Notes: generated by a model not told the origin, from the sequence alone. A DNA stretch of 64,000 bases from Virgibacillus chiguensis (GCF_900129865.1 NZ_FQXD01000008.1:87880-151879); one strand, 5' to 3'. Counted from the stretch's first letter, positions 53,867 through 63,833 are shown. Numbers and translations: made by a program.

Positions 53867-54133
53867 AACAAAGGCACAAGCACCCGTTTAGCAACGTAGC
53901 GAGTGGAACGAAACCACTGAAGTTTTAGGAACCATGCCACTAAATCAGGGGTATGCCGACGCCCTAAGGCAAGCCCGTTTTTTAGTCGTCCTCAATATTT
54001 AGCACGAACCGATGGTGACTTAGCTTAGGGCAATGAAGTGAAGTCGCCTAGTTGGTGGGCACTGGAGCCGGACGGGGCTCATTCGGTTATTTGGTTACGC
54101 CATAGCATCAAATTTTATACTTTCTTATCTTTT
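53866..54133 (+). repeat. R1 dispersed repeat, copy 3
   Basis: It has the same blocks and order as the copy at 36026. R2, R1 and a terminator-like hairpin form one composite block here. The 850-bp gap (53475-54325) holds no gene. Confidence 0.88.
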
Positions 54134-54134
54134 A

Positions 54135-54165
54135 AAAAAAGCTTGGCTTATCGCCAAGCTTTTTT
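54135..54165. terminator. Perfect bidirectional terminator hairpin
   Basis: AAAAAAGCTTGGC and GCCAAGCTTTTTT are perfect 13-bp arms around 5 nt, between the R1 copy and the MFS gene, which ends at 54326 on the minus strand. Confidence 0.85.
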
Positions 54166-54325
54166 ATATATAGAGGCTAAAAATGAAAATGTAACGTCTG
54201 CTAAATCTTAGAAAACTTGTTGAAAGCCGCTTATTAGGCTTTTTTTTACCTCAAATTTGATAATTTTAATCCTAAAGTTACCTTACCTTTTCAAAAGAAA
54301 TATTGGTGCCTTCTTCCTTAATTAT

Positions 54326-55561
54326 TCACACTTCCATATCCAACGTCTCATCCATACGCACTCTAGCAACTACACCAGCTAAAAATGGCAATAAAGCTAC
54401 CATTCCTATCGCCCAGCCGACCCCCATCACATCAGCTATGAGTCCAGCTAGTAACGCACCAAAAGCATAGCCGCTATCTCGCCAAAACCGATACACCCCC
54501 ATTGAAGAAGCTCTCCAGTTAGGTGCAGCGACATCACCAATAGCAGCTTGCAACGTCGGATAAACCATTGCCGTTCCTAAACCTAATATTAAAGCTCCAG
54601 CGACCCATAGTGAAAAACTGCTAACTAGCAAAATAAACCACAGCGCAATAGCTTGTATCCACATGCCATAAGTAATTAATTTCTTTCTACCAATTTTATC
54701 ACTTAATATTCCTGTAAATAATTGAAAAAACCCCCATGCAGCTGGGTATAATGCAACTATGGTTCCAGTTTGCGCTACCGATAATCCAACAGAAGTAAAA
54801 TATAATGGGAACAACCCCCATGCCATTCCATCTTTGAGATTAGTAGATAGACCTGAAAAGCTAATAGCTGAAAGATTCTTGTCCTGCCATGTAGTTAATT
54901 GAAAGATTTTTCTCGATGATAAATCTCCTCCACTATTTGTCATAGCTGCGCTTTGCTTCATTTGTAACTCTATATGATGCCTTGTATCTCTCACAGTTAA
55001 TGATAACAGTATCCCTACCACCGAAATTCCTATTCCGATATAAAATGGCTCGGGTCTCAAAGAATAAGTAGAAGCGACATAACCTGAAATAGCTGCCAAT
55101 AAAGCTACTCCAGAATAACCAGCGAATTCATTTAACCCCACTGCTGTTCCTCTTTCATTCGACTTGGAAAGATCAATTTTCATATTAACCGTCATGGACC
55201 AAGCCAATCCTTGATTAATTCCCAGTAAGATATTGGCAAAAACGATAACCCACCATGCATGCGCAAAAATAATCAACATAGGAACAGATAAACCGACGAT
55301 CCAACCAAGTAATAACACCTGCTTACGACCAAATCGATCTGCTATATGACCAGCAAAATAATTTACGATCGCCTTAGAAAAACCAAAGCTGATAATAAAA
55401 GACAACGCAGCACTTGTTGATGCCAGTCCGAATTGATCTTCGCCTATAATCGGCAAAACGGTTCTTTCTATCCCAACCATTGAACCAACAAACAAGTTCG
55501 TAATTACTAATAAGAAAAACTGAACATAATTCTCCTTCATTCCTAGCTTGAATTCACTCAT
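54326..55561 (-). CDS. MFS transporter
   Basis: From ATG 55561 (AAAGG site) it is 411 aa with about 12 helices. GHIADRFGRKQVLLLG and GILSDKIGRKKLITYG are the paired MFS loop-2/loop-8 signatures. The substrate is unknown; R-WRDSGYAFGALLAG resembles metabolite or drug exporters. Monocistronic. Confidence 0.87.
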   Translation of the reverse strand: MSEFKLGMKENYVQFFLLVITNLFVGSMVGIERTVLPIIGEDQFGLASTSAALSFIISFGFSKAIVNYFAGHIADRFGRKQVLLLGWIVGLSVPMLIIFAHAWWVIVFANILLGINQGLAWSMTVNMKIDLSKSNERGTAVGLNEFAGYSGVALLAAISGYVASTYSLRPEPFYIGIGISVVGILLSLTVRDTRHHIELQMKQSAAMTNSGGDLSSRKIFQLTTWQDKNLSAISFSGLSTNLKDGMAWGLFPLYFTSVGLSVAQTGTIVALYPAAWGFFQLFTGILSDKIGRKKLITYGMWIQAIALWFILLVSSFSLWVAGALILGLGTAMVYPTLQAAIGDVAAPNWRASSMGVYRFWRDSGYAFGALLAGLIADVMGVGWAIGMVALLPFLAGVVARVRMDETLDMEV

Positions 55562-55592
55562 TTTATTCACCTTTGCTTTCTAAAAATTCAGG

Positions 55593-55666
55593 TATTCGCC
55601 AATTCTTTTAGCGAAAGCCGTAGTTCTTATACTAGACCTTTAGACTTTTGTACTTTCCTATCGTAC
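55593..55666 (+). repeat. R2 dispersed repeat, copy 4
   Basis: CGCCAATTCTTTTAGCGAAA, GCCGTAGTTCTTATACTAGA and the TTTCCTATCGTAC tail follow the R2 order. It lies between the MFS start and the metS stop. Confidence 0.6.
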
Positions 55667-55703
55667 AAGAAAGCAATCCCCTTATAAAGAGGATTGCTTT
55701 CTT
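55667..55703 (-). terminator. Hairpin across the metS stop codon
   Basis: AAGAAAGCAATCC pairs perfectly with GGATTGCTTTCTT (13 bp) around 11 nt that contain the stop codon. No long U-tract follows. Confidence 0.6.
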
Positions 55704-57322
55704 AACTGTTCTATTTCTTTATCAATAACAATGACATCGATTCTTTCAAATAACGGTTCAGAAATGTTTATAGAAGATGAATCATTACTATCAATGGCTT
55801 TCCATTGTATTTCCTCTATGTTAAATGCTTGTTTCAATTTATCACTGGAAAATGGTAGAAACGGATGTAATAACTGAGCTAAATTGACAATAATATAGAC
55901 ACAACTTCTCAACGTATTTTGACAATATTCAGGAGAAGCTTTTACTTGAATCCATGGCTTTTGCTGATCAAAATATTTATTCGCACCTCTAATAAATTCA
56001 AAAATTAACTCTAGCGCTTGTTTAAAATGAGTGTGCTCAATCATTTCACCCACTTGGTGATAAAGCTCATCTACCTGATACTTCATTTCTTTATTAATCT
56101 GTCCTTTAGGCACGACTCCATGAAAGAATTTTTCAATAAACTTCACACTCCTATTCACAAAGTTACCATAAGCCCCAAGCAGCTCGCTATTATGGCTATA
56201 GACAAATTCACGCCAGGAAAAATCAGCATCTCTATGTTCAGGGGCATTAATTGTTAAGAAATACCGTATAGAATCTGGGTCATATTTCTCCAACATGTGC
56301 GGAACCCAAACCGCCCAGTTTTTACTAGTAGATAGCTTCTTCTTCTCGATCGTTACATACTCATTAGAAACCATATAAGTTGGAAGGGCCGGCTTATTTA
56401 TACCTAATAATATACCAGGCCAAATAATTGCATGAAACGGGACATTATCCTTTCCATGAACATAATAAGAGATCGCGTCCTCCCCCCAAAAAGAAGTATG
56501 ATCCTTCTGATTATCCTCTGCCCATTTTTTACTAGCGGTATAATAACCAGCAACTGCTTCAAACCAAACGTAAATCTTTTTGTGCTCATAACCATCAACA
56601 GGTACAGGTACACCGACTGGTAGGTCTCTTGAAATTGCTCTATCATGTAAGCCTTCCTGTAAATATCTTTCTGCTATTTTAAGTGCATTGTCTCTCCAAG
56701 TCCCCTTTTCTTTCACATCTTTGAGGTAATGTTCCAATAATTGTTGATAAGTACGCAATTTAAAATAAAAATGCTCTGTGTTTCTTGTTACAGGTGAATT
56801 GCCACATAGTTTACATTTTTTATTCACCAGTTCTAATGGTTCAAGTATCTTGGAGCAATGCTCACATTGATCTCCACGTGCTTCTTTTCCACAATGTGGA
56901 CAAATACCTTCTACGAAACGATCAGGTAAAAACTGTTCACAAGTACTACAATAAGCTTGTTCCACCTCTTTGCGATAAATGTTCCCCTTTTCCATTAAGG
57001 TAGTGAATATTTCTCCAACCGTGGTATGGTGATGTTGTGCATCTGTACGTGTATAGCAATCGTAAGTGAAGCCAAGCTGATCAAAACATTGTTTAAACTC
57101 TTTATGATACGTATCGGCTATTTTTTTTGGTTCCACTCCCTCTTGTTTGGCCCGTATTGTAATAGGTGTTCCATTACAATCACTCCCGGACACATATAGT
57201 ACATGATCACCCTTTGCTCTGTAATAACGCGCTAAAATATCTCCAGACAAAAGACTGGATATATGCCCTAAGTGCAATGATCCATTTGCATATGGCCAAG
57301 CCCCACCAATTAGTATATTCAT
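55682..57322 (-). CDS. metS: Methionyl-tRNA synthetase, second type (four-cysteine-pair zinc domain)
   Basis: From ATG 57322 (AGAGG site) it is 546 aa. It has [10 protein letters not shown] (HIGH motif), KLSTSKN (KMSKS motif) and four CxxC pairs in the insert (CSTC, CPHC, CEHC, CKLC), so two zinc knuckles. It lacks the C-terminal tRNA-binding domain of the usual ~660-aa Bacillus MetS. It is thus likely an extra MetRS, like the MetRS2 forms linked to inhibitor resistance in other Firmicutes. A Met T-box leader controls it. Confidence 0.88.
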   Translation of the reverse strand: MNILIGGAWPYANGSLHLGHISSLLSGDILARYYRAKGDHVLYVSGSDCNGTPITIRAKQEGVEPKKIADTYHKEFKQCFDQLGFTYDCYTRTDAQHHHTTVGEIFTTLMEKGNIYRKEVEQAYCSTCEQFLPDRFVEGICPHCGKEARGDQCEHCSKILEPLELVNKKCKLCGNSPVTRNTEHFYFKLRTYQQLLEHYLKDVKEKGTWRDNALKIAERYLQEGLHDRAISRDLPVGVPVPVDGYEHKKIYVWFEAVAGYYTASKKWAEDNQKDHTSFWGEDAISYYVHGKDNVPFHAIIWPGILLGINKPALPTYMVSNEYVTIEKKKLSTSKNWAVWVPHMLEKYDPDSIRYFLTINAPEHRDADFSWREFVYSHNSELLGAYGNFVNRSVKFIEKFFHGVVPKGQINKEMKYQVDELYHQVGEMIEHTHFKQALELIFEFIRGANKYFDQQKPWIQVKASPEYCQNTLRSCVYIIVNLAQLLHPFLPFSSDKLKQAFNIEEIQWKAIDSNDSSSINISEPLFERIDVIVIDKEIEQLRKQSSL

Positions 57323-57374
57323 CACTTTTTTCCTCTCTTCAAAATTTATAAAAATCTTGTGTTTCCTTTCATGC

Positions 57375-57685
57375 AAAAACCCCCGTCCAAGACAATAAAT
57401 ATTGTCAAAGGACGAGGGTATACTCGTGTTACCACCTTTGTTCACTAATCATTCACATGAATAGCCTCCATTAGTACGGAACAATAGACAACATGTTCTT
57501 ATACTATGACATAGATAACGAGTGTCAAATCTCGTCATACCTTTACTTAAAAGCTCAGATATGCAGCTCAGAGACCATGTTCAATCAATTATTCCTTGCT
57601 TCTTTTCAGCTACCGAAGCTCTCTGTATAAGAATTCACTTGATCTACTCTTCTCTTCATCGCTTTTCTTCCAAATAATAATAGTC
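57375..57685 (-). ncRNA. T-box leader of metS
   Basis: On the minus strand the order is Stem I with AGAGAGCTTCGG and GTAGCTG, a specifier-loop candidate GAACATGG with ATG (57576-57578), the T-box AAAGGTGGTAACACGAGTA, and a terminator CCCTCGTCC...GGACGGGGG followed by TTTTT. ATG is the Met codon, matching the gene. Confidence 0.93.
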
Positions 57686-57688
57686 ATT

Positions 57689-57717
57689 ATTATTGCACAA
57701 GAATGTATAGAAGTCAA
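57689..57717 (-). promoter_or_regulatory. Promoter of the metS T-box transcript
   Basis: TTGACT (57712-57717), 17 bp, AATAAT (57689-57694), just upstream of Stem I. Confidence 0.65.
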
Positions 57718-57843
57718 CGATAACAAATAGAATATAATTCCCTCAACTAGCTTTTACATTAACTCATGATCTGTATTCACTTAGACTTTAATAAATAAAA
57801 CAACGTCTACAGTTGAAAAAATGAAACATTCGCACTCTTCACT

Positions 57844-59577
57844 TTAATGCATTATATCAACAACTATCCGCGATGCAAAATCAGGCGTTTCATAGAACAC
57901 TTTTCTTTCTTGCAAATGAAAATCAGCAATGAACATTGTATCTTTTTTCAAATATTCAATAGATGACAATACAGGACTATTGCTTATTTCAATGGTGCCT
58001 CCTTCTTGTAATAACTCACCACAAATCTTTGCATAAGGTATTTGGATAGTTAAAGTATTTTTCCCTTCAACTATTTTAAAGTCATTCATTCTCATATTTA
58101 TATCTAACACAACTCTAGTATAGTTAGAATGAATACCATACCTTATATTGTTTACATAGCGTGCCGAAACAAGTATTTCTCGGTTAGCTGTATAGCTTCC
58201 ATATTTTGCTGTTATTTGTCCCTCTCCTTCTTTTTCAGCATGAAATATCTCGTTTTCTATATACCCAATATTCCCTGACGTAGTCCAAGTAATTAAACTA
58301 GTATCAATCTCTAGTTTTCTGCCATTTTTATCATAACCTCTTAAAGCTAATGCCACATTTTGACCTAAAATCATTTCCACATCCAAGGGCATAATCCCTA
58401 ACGCCCCTGATGGCTTGTAAGGTTTGGCTTTATCTGGATAAGGAGGATAAATTAAATACTTATTACGAACATTTTTTACCCACTTATTCAAATCTTCTTG
58501 CCACGAGTTAATTATTTCACTGACTGGATGATCGTTCATAATCTTAGTAGGTACTTTAGTATTTCCAATTAAATGAACATAACTCTCATTCATTTTAAAT
58601 TTTTCTGGGTTTTGATCTCTCATTGCATCAAGCAAGTTTAACCCTAAAGAAACCAAGTCAACTTCTGAAATATTACTTATATGAACCTGTACCCCACCAA
58701 TTAATTCTCCCTTATACTTTCCGAATCTTGGAGTAAAATAAGCTGGTCGAAACTTAACACCTGCAAGATTACGTTTGTTCATTTCTTCTGCCAATGCTTC
58801 ACTTTCAATCCATGGAGCACCTACTAATTCAAAGGGTTTTGTAGTACCAATCCCTGTAGACAGTGACGTGTCATCCAATAGTTCCGTTCCAGTATACAAA
58901 TAAGCTGTCTCTTCAGTAGGAATATTTGGCGATGTTAGAACCCAGGGGAGATGAGTGTCAGAAAAATACACGTTTCTTTTCCAACTTTTAGCTTTAGCTA
59001 CTTTTACATCTATTCCCAAACTGTATTCTTGGTTCCACATTAAAGCTAATTCTCCAACCGTCATCCCATGCCTTACAGGGAGTAAAAATCTCCCCATAAA
59101 ACTTACTGCATCTTTTGATCGCAACGGTCCCTCCACTTTCATACCACCAATTGGATTCGGTCTATCTAAAACAATTATTTGTTTATCGTACTCTGCAGCT
59201 GCTTCCATAACAAATCCAAGAGTATAAATATAGGTATAAACATTGGAACCTATATCCTGAATATCAAATAATAACACATCTACATCCTCAAGCATTTCTT
59301 CTTTTGGCTTCCAAGTCGGACCATATAAACTGTAAACAGGTAAGCCGGTTTTTTCATCTACATAAGATTCCACATACTCTCCAGCTTCCCGGTTACCTCG
59401 AATACCGTGTTCAGGACCATACAGTGCCGTTAAATATACTTCTGGATGTGCATATAATAAATGAATGCTACTCTTTAAATCACTTGTAACTCCTGTATGA
59501 TTTGTAATTAATCCTACTCGCTTCTCTTCTACCCATGATAAATGTTCATTTAAAAAAACTTCAATACCTGGTATCAA
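57844..59577 (-). CDS. namZ: NamZ-like exo-beta-N-acetylmuramidase (DUF1343) with Ig-like and AMIN-like domains
   Basis: This 577-aa protein has a DUF1343 domain at about 1-390 (GLITNHTGVTSDL, YGPEHGIRGNREAGE, DIQDIGSNVYTYIYTL, RPNPIGG), an Ig-like domain at about 395-470 and a C-terminal AMIN-like beta domain (IRYGIHSNYTRVVLDI). NamZ releases MurNAc from non-reducing ends of peptidoglycan fragments. The TTG start 8 nt from AAGGGG is fixed by an in-frame TGA just upstream, and there is no signal peptide, unlike secreted NamZ. It lies 116 bp after the EIIA gene of a PTS operon, so it may act on imported disaccharides. Confidence 0.85.
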   Translation of the reverse strand: MIPGIEVFLNEHLSWVEEKRVGLITNHTGVTSDLKSSIHLLYAHPEVYLTALYGPEHGIRGNREAGEYVESYVDEKTGLPVYSLYGPTWKPKEEMLEDVDVLLFDIQDIGSNVYTYIYTLGFVMEAAAEYDKQIIVLDRPNPIGGMKVEGPLRSKDAVSFMGRFLLPVRHGMTVGELALMWNQEYSLGIDVKVAKAKSWKRNVYFSDTHLPWVLTSPNIPTEETAYLYTGTELLDDTSLSTGIGTTKPFELVGAPWIESEALAEEMNKRNLAGVKFRPAYFTPRFGKYKGELIGGVQVHISNISEVDLVSLGLNLLDAMRDQNPEKFKMNESYVHLIGNTKVPTKIMNDHPVSEIINSWQEDLNKWVKNVRNKYLIYPPYPDKAKPYKPSGALGIMPLDVEMILGQNVALALRGYDKNGRKLEIDTSLITWTTSGNIGYIENEIFHAEKEGEGQITAKYGSYTANREILVSARYVNNIRYGIHSNYTRVVLDINMRMNDFKIVEGKNTLTIQIPYAKICGELLQEGGTIEISNSPVLSSIEYLKKDTMFIADFHLQERKVFYETPDFASRIVVDIMH

Positions 59578-59693
59578 TTTTCAATCCCCTTCATTCCTTT
59601 TTTTAATATATATGAAGAGAGTAATATTTTTAACCGCTTCATGAAACTTTTTCCCCCTATTTTCATAAGTACACCTTATTCAATTGTTGATAC

Positions 59694-60047
59694 TTAGTTA
59701 TCATACATCCTATTCATTAAATGATTAATTTTTTCACTTTGTTCATTTTGATTTCGATGAAGTATTATTAATTCTTCTATTAAGCTTTTTTCTGATATTA
59801 CAGACATTAAATGATCCTGAGCATGAACTAATAAGACAGGGATATTTTCAAGCTCTCCCTTTGTATCTTCTTGAATTAGCTTCGTTTGTAATTTATGCGC
59901 TTGTAATAATTCAGTATGAACAAGCTTCATTGAAGATTCAATGGCATTAAATTCAGCCTCCCGAGCATGATTTAATGCCTCATACAAATGTTGTTTTGCA
60001 TTGCTTGCATGTAAAATAATATTCATTGATGCATTCTCAACGTCCAT
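59694..60047 (-). CDS. PTS EIIA, lactose/cellobiose family
   Basis: This 117-aa helical phosphocarrier has the phospho-His in LLVHAQDHLM. ATG 60047 follows GGAGGAG and overlaps the end of chbG. It passes phosphate from HPr to the EIIB encoded upstream. Confidence 0.9.
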   Translation of the reverse strand: MDVENASMNIILHASNAKQHLYEALNHAREAEFNAIESSMKLVHTELLQAHKLQTKLIQEDTKGELENIPVLLVHAQDHLMSVISEKSLIEELIILHRNQNEQSEKINHLMNRMYDN

Positions 60048-60795
60048 CCGCGACTCCTCCATAATGAATCAATTCAATAGATTGTTTTTGTATATGTTCT
60101 TTCAACTTGATGTTAGTTAAAACAGCCACTTCTATCATTCTCATACTGTTATAACTGCTAATTTTGTATAAACTAGAATCCATAAATCCTGGGTGGCACA
60201 TCATTTCTGTAATTCCTGGCTTTAAACTTGTTATCATATCTTTAAGATTATTTATTGAAACGCTTTCTTCCCCATAAAAACCTCCACAAAAATAATCTGG
60301 ACTCGCTATTTTATACGATATCTTTGTGTCAGGAAGCAATCTAACCGGCATATTATAGTTTTTTGCAGTCTCTAAAACGACATCCAGTAACAATGGAAAA
60401 TGATGGTGCAGGTGATGATGACTATCTATATGCGTTATATTCCCATACCATTTATGTGCTAAATCAAGCTGAGCCTCGACCTCATTTTTTATATCCTCTC
60501 TTTTAGCAGATTGCATTAACCCTTCCTTTTTCAAAAAATATCCAGAATGACTCGTTAAACTACTTTGGGAAGCAAAGACGGGACGACCTGCATCAAAAAC
60601 GAGATGCAAGCCTACTCCCAAATTAGGATGTTTTTTTGCTTCTTTTAAACTCTCTTTGGCAAATGGCATATTAACCATGACAGTTGTACTTGATACGATG
60701 CCATATTGATGAGCAAATAGAATTCCATATGTCACACCAGCCGTAAGCCCAAAATCATCCGCATTTATAATAAGTTTGACTGTATTGTTACCCAT
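60037..60795 (-). CDS. chbG: ChbG/YdjC-type carbohydrate deacetylase
   Basis: From ATG 60795 (TTAGGAG site) it is 252 aa. NADDFGLT gives the metal-binding/catalytic Asp pair and HIDSHHHLHHHF the His ligands. ChbG removes an acetyl group from phosphorylated chitobiose so that the GH4 enzyme can cleave it. It lies between EIIC and EIIA. Confidence 0.88.
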   Translation of the reverse strand: MGNNTVKLIINADDFGLTAGVTYGILFAHQYGIVSSTTVMVNMPFAKESLKEAKKHPNLGVGLHLVFDAGRPVFASQSSLTSHSGYFLKKEGLMQSAKREDIKNEVEAQLDLAHKWYGNITHIDSHHHLHHHFPLLLDVVLETAKNYNMPVRLLPDTKISYKIASPDYFCGGFYGEESVSINNLKDMITSLKPGITEMMCHPGFMDSSLYKISSYNSMRMIEVAVLTNIKLKEHIQKQSIELIHYGGVADGR

Positions 60796-60805
60796 AATAA
60801 GACTC

Positions 60806-62086
60806 CTAACTTTCTGTAGTAGCAGCCACTGACTCACTAGCTTGCTCTTCTTCTAATAGTTTTTTATCGTACAAACGGAAAAACGGATAATAAATACAGA
60901 TAGCTACAATAATATTGATCATCATTAATACACCACCACGCCAATCACCTGTTGTCAATATTCCAGAAAAAGGAGGCGGTGTCGTCCATGGAACAATTAC
61001 ATAAGGTTTTCCTACAAATCCAAGCGACATTGAAAAATACGTGATAATACCTACTGTTAATGGTGCTAGTATGAAAGGTAAAAATAACAACGGGTTCATT
61101 ACAATTGGAGCTCCAAAAACGATTGGTTCACTTATATTAAAGAAACTTGCCCAAATAGAGCCTCGTCCCAATCCTTTTAAATGCCTCGAACGAGCTCGCC
61201 AAACAAAAAGTATGGTTAATGCTAAAGCCATGCCTGAACCACCAACTGCCCACCATATCGCCATAAATGGTTGCCCAATTATATATGGAAGTTCCTCACC
61301 AGCCTGTTGTGCAGCAACATTTTGTTCTGTTAAACTATACCAAATTGGAGCCATAACACTTGCTACAACGGATATGCCATGAATTCCAAACGACCACAGT
61401 AAATGGATAAGAATTATTGCAATAACTGCTCCCCACAAACTTGATCCCATAGCTTCTAAAGGCTGCCTTAAAATAGCGGCGACTACTCCATGCAATGATA
61501 AATCGAAGAAGTGACGCAACAATAAATCTACTCCCCATACTATAAAAATAATGACCGCTCCGGGAATAAGAGCTGTAAATGCTCGCCATACTGACGGGGG
61601 CACCCCTTCAGGCATACGAATAACAACGTTTTTGTTTTCAAAAAAACGGAAAACTTCTACTGTGAAAATGGCTAAAACAATAGCAATAAATAGTCCTTCA
61701 CTTCCCATTAAGTTTAACGGTATATTTCCTTCTTCAGTCAAAGGGGTAGCGACGAAAAATGTAGCCACACTTAGTACACCAGCAGATAATTCATCCATTC
61801 CATAGCTTTTCGCAAGACTATATGCAATTGAAAAAACTGCGATTAATCCTAACAAACCAAAGGTAGCATTTACCGGAATACTTAACGTTTGTGCATAGGG
61901 TTTCATAAATTCAGCCCACGATTCAATTGGTGGAGATGAAATAATTAGAAAAACGCTTCCAATAATTAATAGCGGCATTGTTGCTATAATTCCATCTCTA
62001 ACTGATTTTAAATGACGTTGTTCAGCTAATTTCCCTGCAACTGGCATAAAATAACGTTCCATAAATTCATTAAAACGATTCACCAT
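60806..62086 (-). CDS. PTS EIIC, lactose/cellobiose/chitobiose family
   Basis: This 426-aa permease has about 10 membrane helices, the ISEP substrate motif (FFNISEPIVFGAPIVMNPL) and SFGIHGISVVASVMAP. It imports and, with EIIB, phosphorylates a beta-linked disaccharide. Confidence 0.9.
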   Translation of the reverse strand: MVNRFNEFMERYFMPVAGKLAEQRHLKSVRDGIIATMPLLIIGSVFLIISSPPIESWAEFMKPYAQTLSIPVNATFGLLGLIAVFSIAYSLAKSYGMDELSAGVLSVATFFVATPLTEEGNIPLNLMGSEGLFIAIVLAIFTVEVFRFFENKNVVIRMPEGVPPSVWRAFTALIPGAVIIFIVWGVDLLLRHFFDLSLHGVVAAILRQPLEAMGSSLWGAVIAIILIHLLWSFGIHGISVVASVMAPIWYSLTEQNVAAQQAGEELPYIIGQPFMAIWWAVGGSGMALALTILFVWRARSRHLKGLGRGSIWASFFNISEPIVFGAPIVMNPLLFLPFILAPLTVGIITYFSMSLGFVGKPYVIVPWTTPPPFSGILTTGDWRGGVLMMINIIVAICIYYPFFRLYDKKLLEEEQASESVAATTES

Positions 62087-62101
62087 ACACCCTCCTCATC
62101 A

Positions 62102-62404
62102 TTACTTTTTTAAGTGAAGCGCCTGATCCAGCACTTTTTCACCATCTGTTGCCCCATATGCTTGCATATCAATAATAGCTATTGGCACCTTTTCCTCTTC
62201 TGCTTTTTTATATAATTCCTTTTTTTTATAGCGAATTTGTGGACCTAAGAGTATGACATCCGAATCTTTAAGTTGTCTATCTATCTCCTCTACTGAATGT
62301 GCTTCTATTTTCACATCCAACTCTCTTCGATTGGCCGCTTTCTTCATTCTTTCTACCAAAAGACTTGTACTCATCCCTAATGCGCAAAGCAACGTTATTT
62401 TCAT
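62102..62404 (-). CDS. PTS EIIB, lactose/cellobiose family
   Basis: This 100-aa protein has the phospho-Cys7 in LLCALGMSTSLLV and a typical EIIB fold. AAGGAGGG precedes the ATG. It lies between the GH4 and EIIC genes. Confidence 0.92.
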   Translation of the reverse strand: MKITLLCALGMSTSLLVERMKKAANRRELDVKIEAHSVEEIDRQLKDSDVILLGPQIRYKKKELYKKAEEEKVPIAIIDMQAYGATDGEKVLDQALHLKK

Positions 62405-62419
62405 TGTACGTTTCCCTCC

Positions 62420-63721
62420 TTAAATCTTAAATTGCGGTAAAAATTCTTTATTAACAAAAAACATTTCTTTTAAAATAGTTTTCGCCTGTTCAGCGGATGG
62501 AATAAGTGGGTGTGATGTCAGTGCTTGATGGGCAACGCCTTTATCCCCGTTCACCCCAGCTTCAACAGTGAGCTCTTCGTATGCTTTAACATGTTGTAAC
62601 AGTCCTCTGATTTGCGGAGAAACTTGTCCTACTTGCAATGGAGTAACCTGATGCCGTTCCACCACACAATTTACTTCTATACAAGCATTGATGGGTAGAC
62701 ACGAAATTGCTCCATTATTACGAACATTTAATGTATGCACTTCTTTTGTATTCAACTCAATCGATTTCATCAAATGAACAGCCGCCTCCGAATAGTACGC
62801 ACCTCCTCTTTGTTCTAAGACTTTTGGTTTTTCAATTAAATTTGGGTTTTGATAAGTTGCAAATAGTTCTCGCTCAATCTTTTGAACCTGGTCAGCGCGG
62901 GTTTCATTTCGTTTAAATTCTTCCAATTGTTGTTGTAAAATTTGATCAGACTGATAATAGTATTTATGATAACCACATGGAATAGCACCTAAAGATCTTA
63001 AGAACTGAAGATCCCAGCCAAAGTCAGGAATATTTTTTGCTTCATAAATATCTGAACACCCATGAAAAACATCTTTGATCCTTGACTCGCCTTTAATATA
63101 TAACTCAGTCAGCCAAAGTAAATGATTTATACCTGTGAAGTTGATACTAACATCGTTCATAGAAACGTTATAAATAGCTGCAAATTTTTTATAATAGTTT
63201 ATTGGATTATTGCATAAACCAATAACTTTTACATCGCTATGTTTTAATACTGCCTCTGTTACAATGCCTGCTGGATTGGTAAAATTCAATAGCCATGCTT
63301 CGGGAGCAAGTTGCTCTATATCATTACAAATATCTAAAATAACTGGTATGGTGCGTAATGCTTTCATAAAACCACCTGCTCCAGTGGTCTCCTGACCGAT
63401 TACTCTATGTTTTATAGCAATATATTCATCATATCGACGCATTTTAAGTTGCCCAACTCTAAATTGGGTAATAATATAATCTGCACCTTTTATCGCCTCT
63501 TGTCTATTGAAAGTTGCAATAATTTTAACTGAATGTCCTGATGCTTGAATCATTCGCTTTACTAACCCTTCTATAATGGACAACTTCTGTTTTCCTTCTT
63601 CTATATCTACTAACCAAAGCTCCTCTACTCGTAAAAGTTCTTGATTGTTAATAATCCCCTCTAACAATTCAGGTGTATAGGAAGAGCCCCCTCCAATTAC
63701 CGCTATCTTTAATCCAGTCAT
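62420..63721 (-). CDS. GH4 family 6-phospho-beta-glucosidase (LicH/ChbF-like)
   Basis: This 433-aa NAD- and Mn-dependent glycosidase has the NAD motif AVIGGGSSYTPEL, the Cys ligand in IGLCNNPINYY and the His ligand in FTGINHLLWL. It hydrolyses the imported 6-phospho-disaccharide by oxidation at C3 and elimination. First gene of the PTS operon. Confidence 0.9.
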   Translation of the reverse strand: MTGLKIAVIGGGSSYTPELLEGIINNQELLRVEELWLVDIEEGKQKLSIIEGLVKRMIQASGHSVKIIATFNRQEAIKGADYIITQFRVGQLKMRRYDEYIAIKHRVIGQETTGAGGFMKALRTIPVILDICNDIEQLAPEAWLLNFTNPAGIVTEAVLKHSDVKVIGLCNNPINYYKKFAAIYNVSMNDVSINFTGINHLLWLTELYIKGESRIKDVFHGCSDIYEAKNIPDFGWDLQFLRSLGAIPCGYHKYYYQSDQILQQQLEEFKRNETRADQVQKIERELFATYQNPNLIEKPKVLEQRGGAYYSEAAVHLMKSIELNTKEVHTLNVRNNGAISCLPINACIEVNCVVERHQVTPLQVGQVSPQIRGLLQHVKAYEELTVEAGVNGDKGVAHQALTSHPLIPSAEQAKTILKEMFFVNKEFLPQFKI

Positions 63722-63810
63722 TGAAAATCAACATCCTTTCTATGAATATTAAATTAAAAATTTATTTCACCTTCATCATAATATGTTAATGCATACATAT
63801 CGAGCTTCAC

Positions 63811-63833
63811 TTTTACCGCTAGTAACGGTAAAA
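63811..63833. promoter_or_regulatory. Palindromic operator candidate upstream of the PTS operon
   Basis: TTTTACCG and CGGTAAAA are perfect 8-bp arms around 7 bp, about 90 bp upstream of the GH4 start. A dedicated regulator gene is not in the window. Confidence 0.45.

Noticed and set aside
57375-57685. tRNA-like gene upstream of metS
   Set aside because: The structured region has T-box, specifier and terminator elements of a leader RNA, not a cloverleaf.
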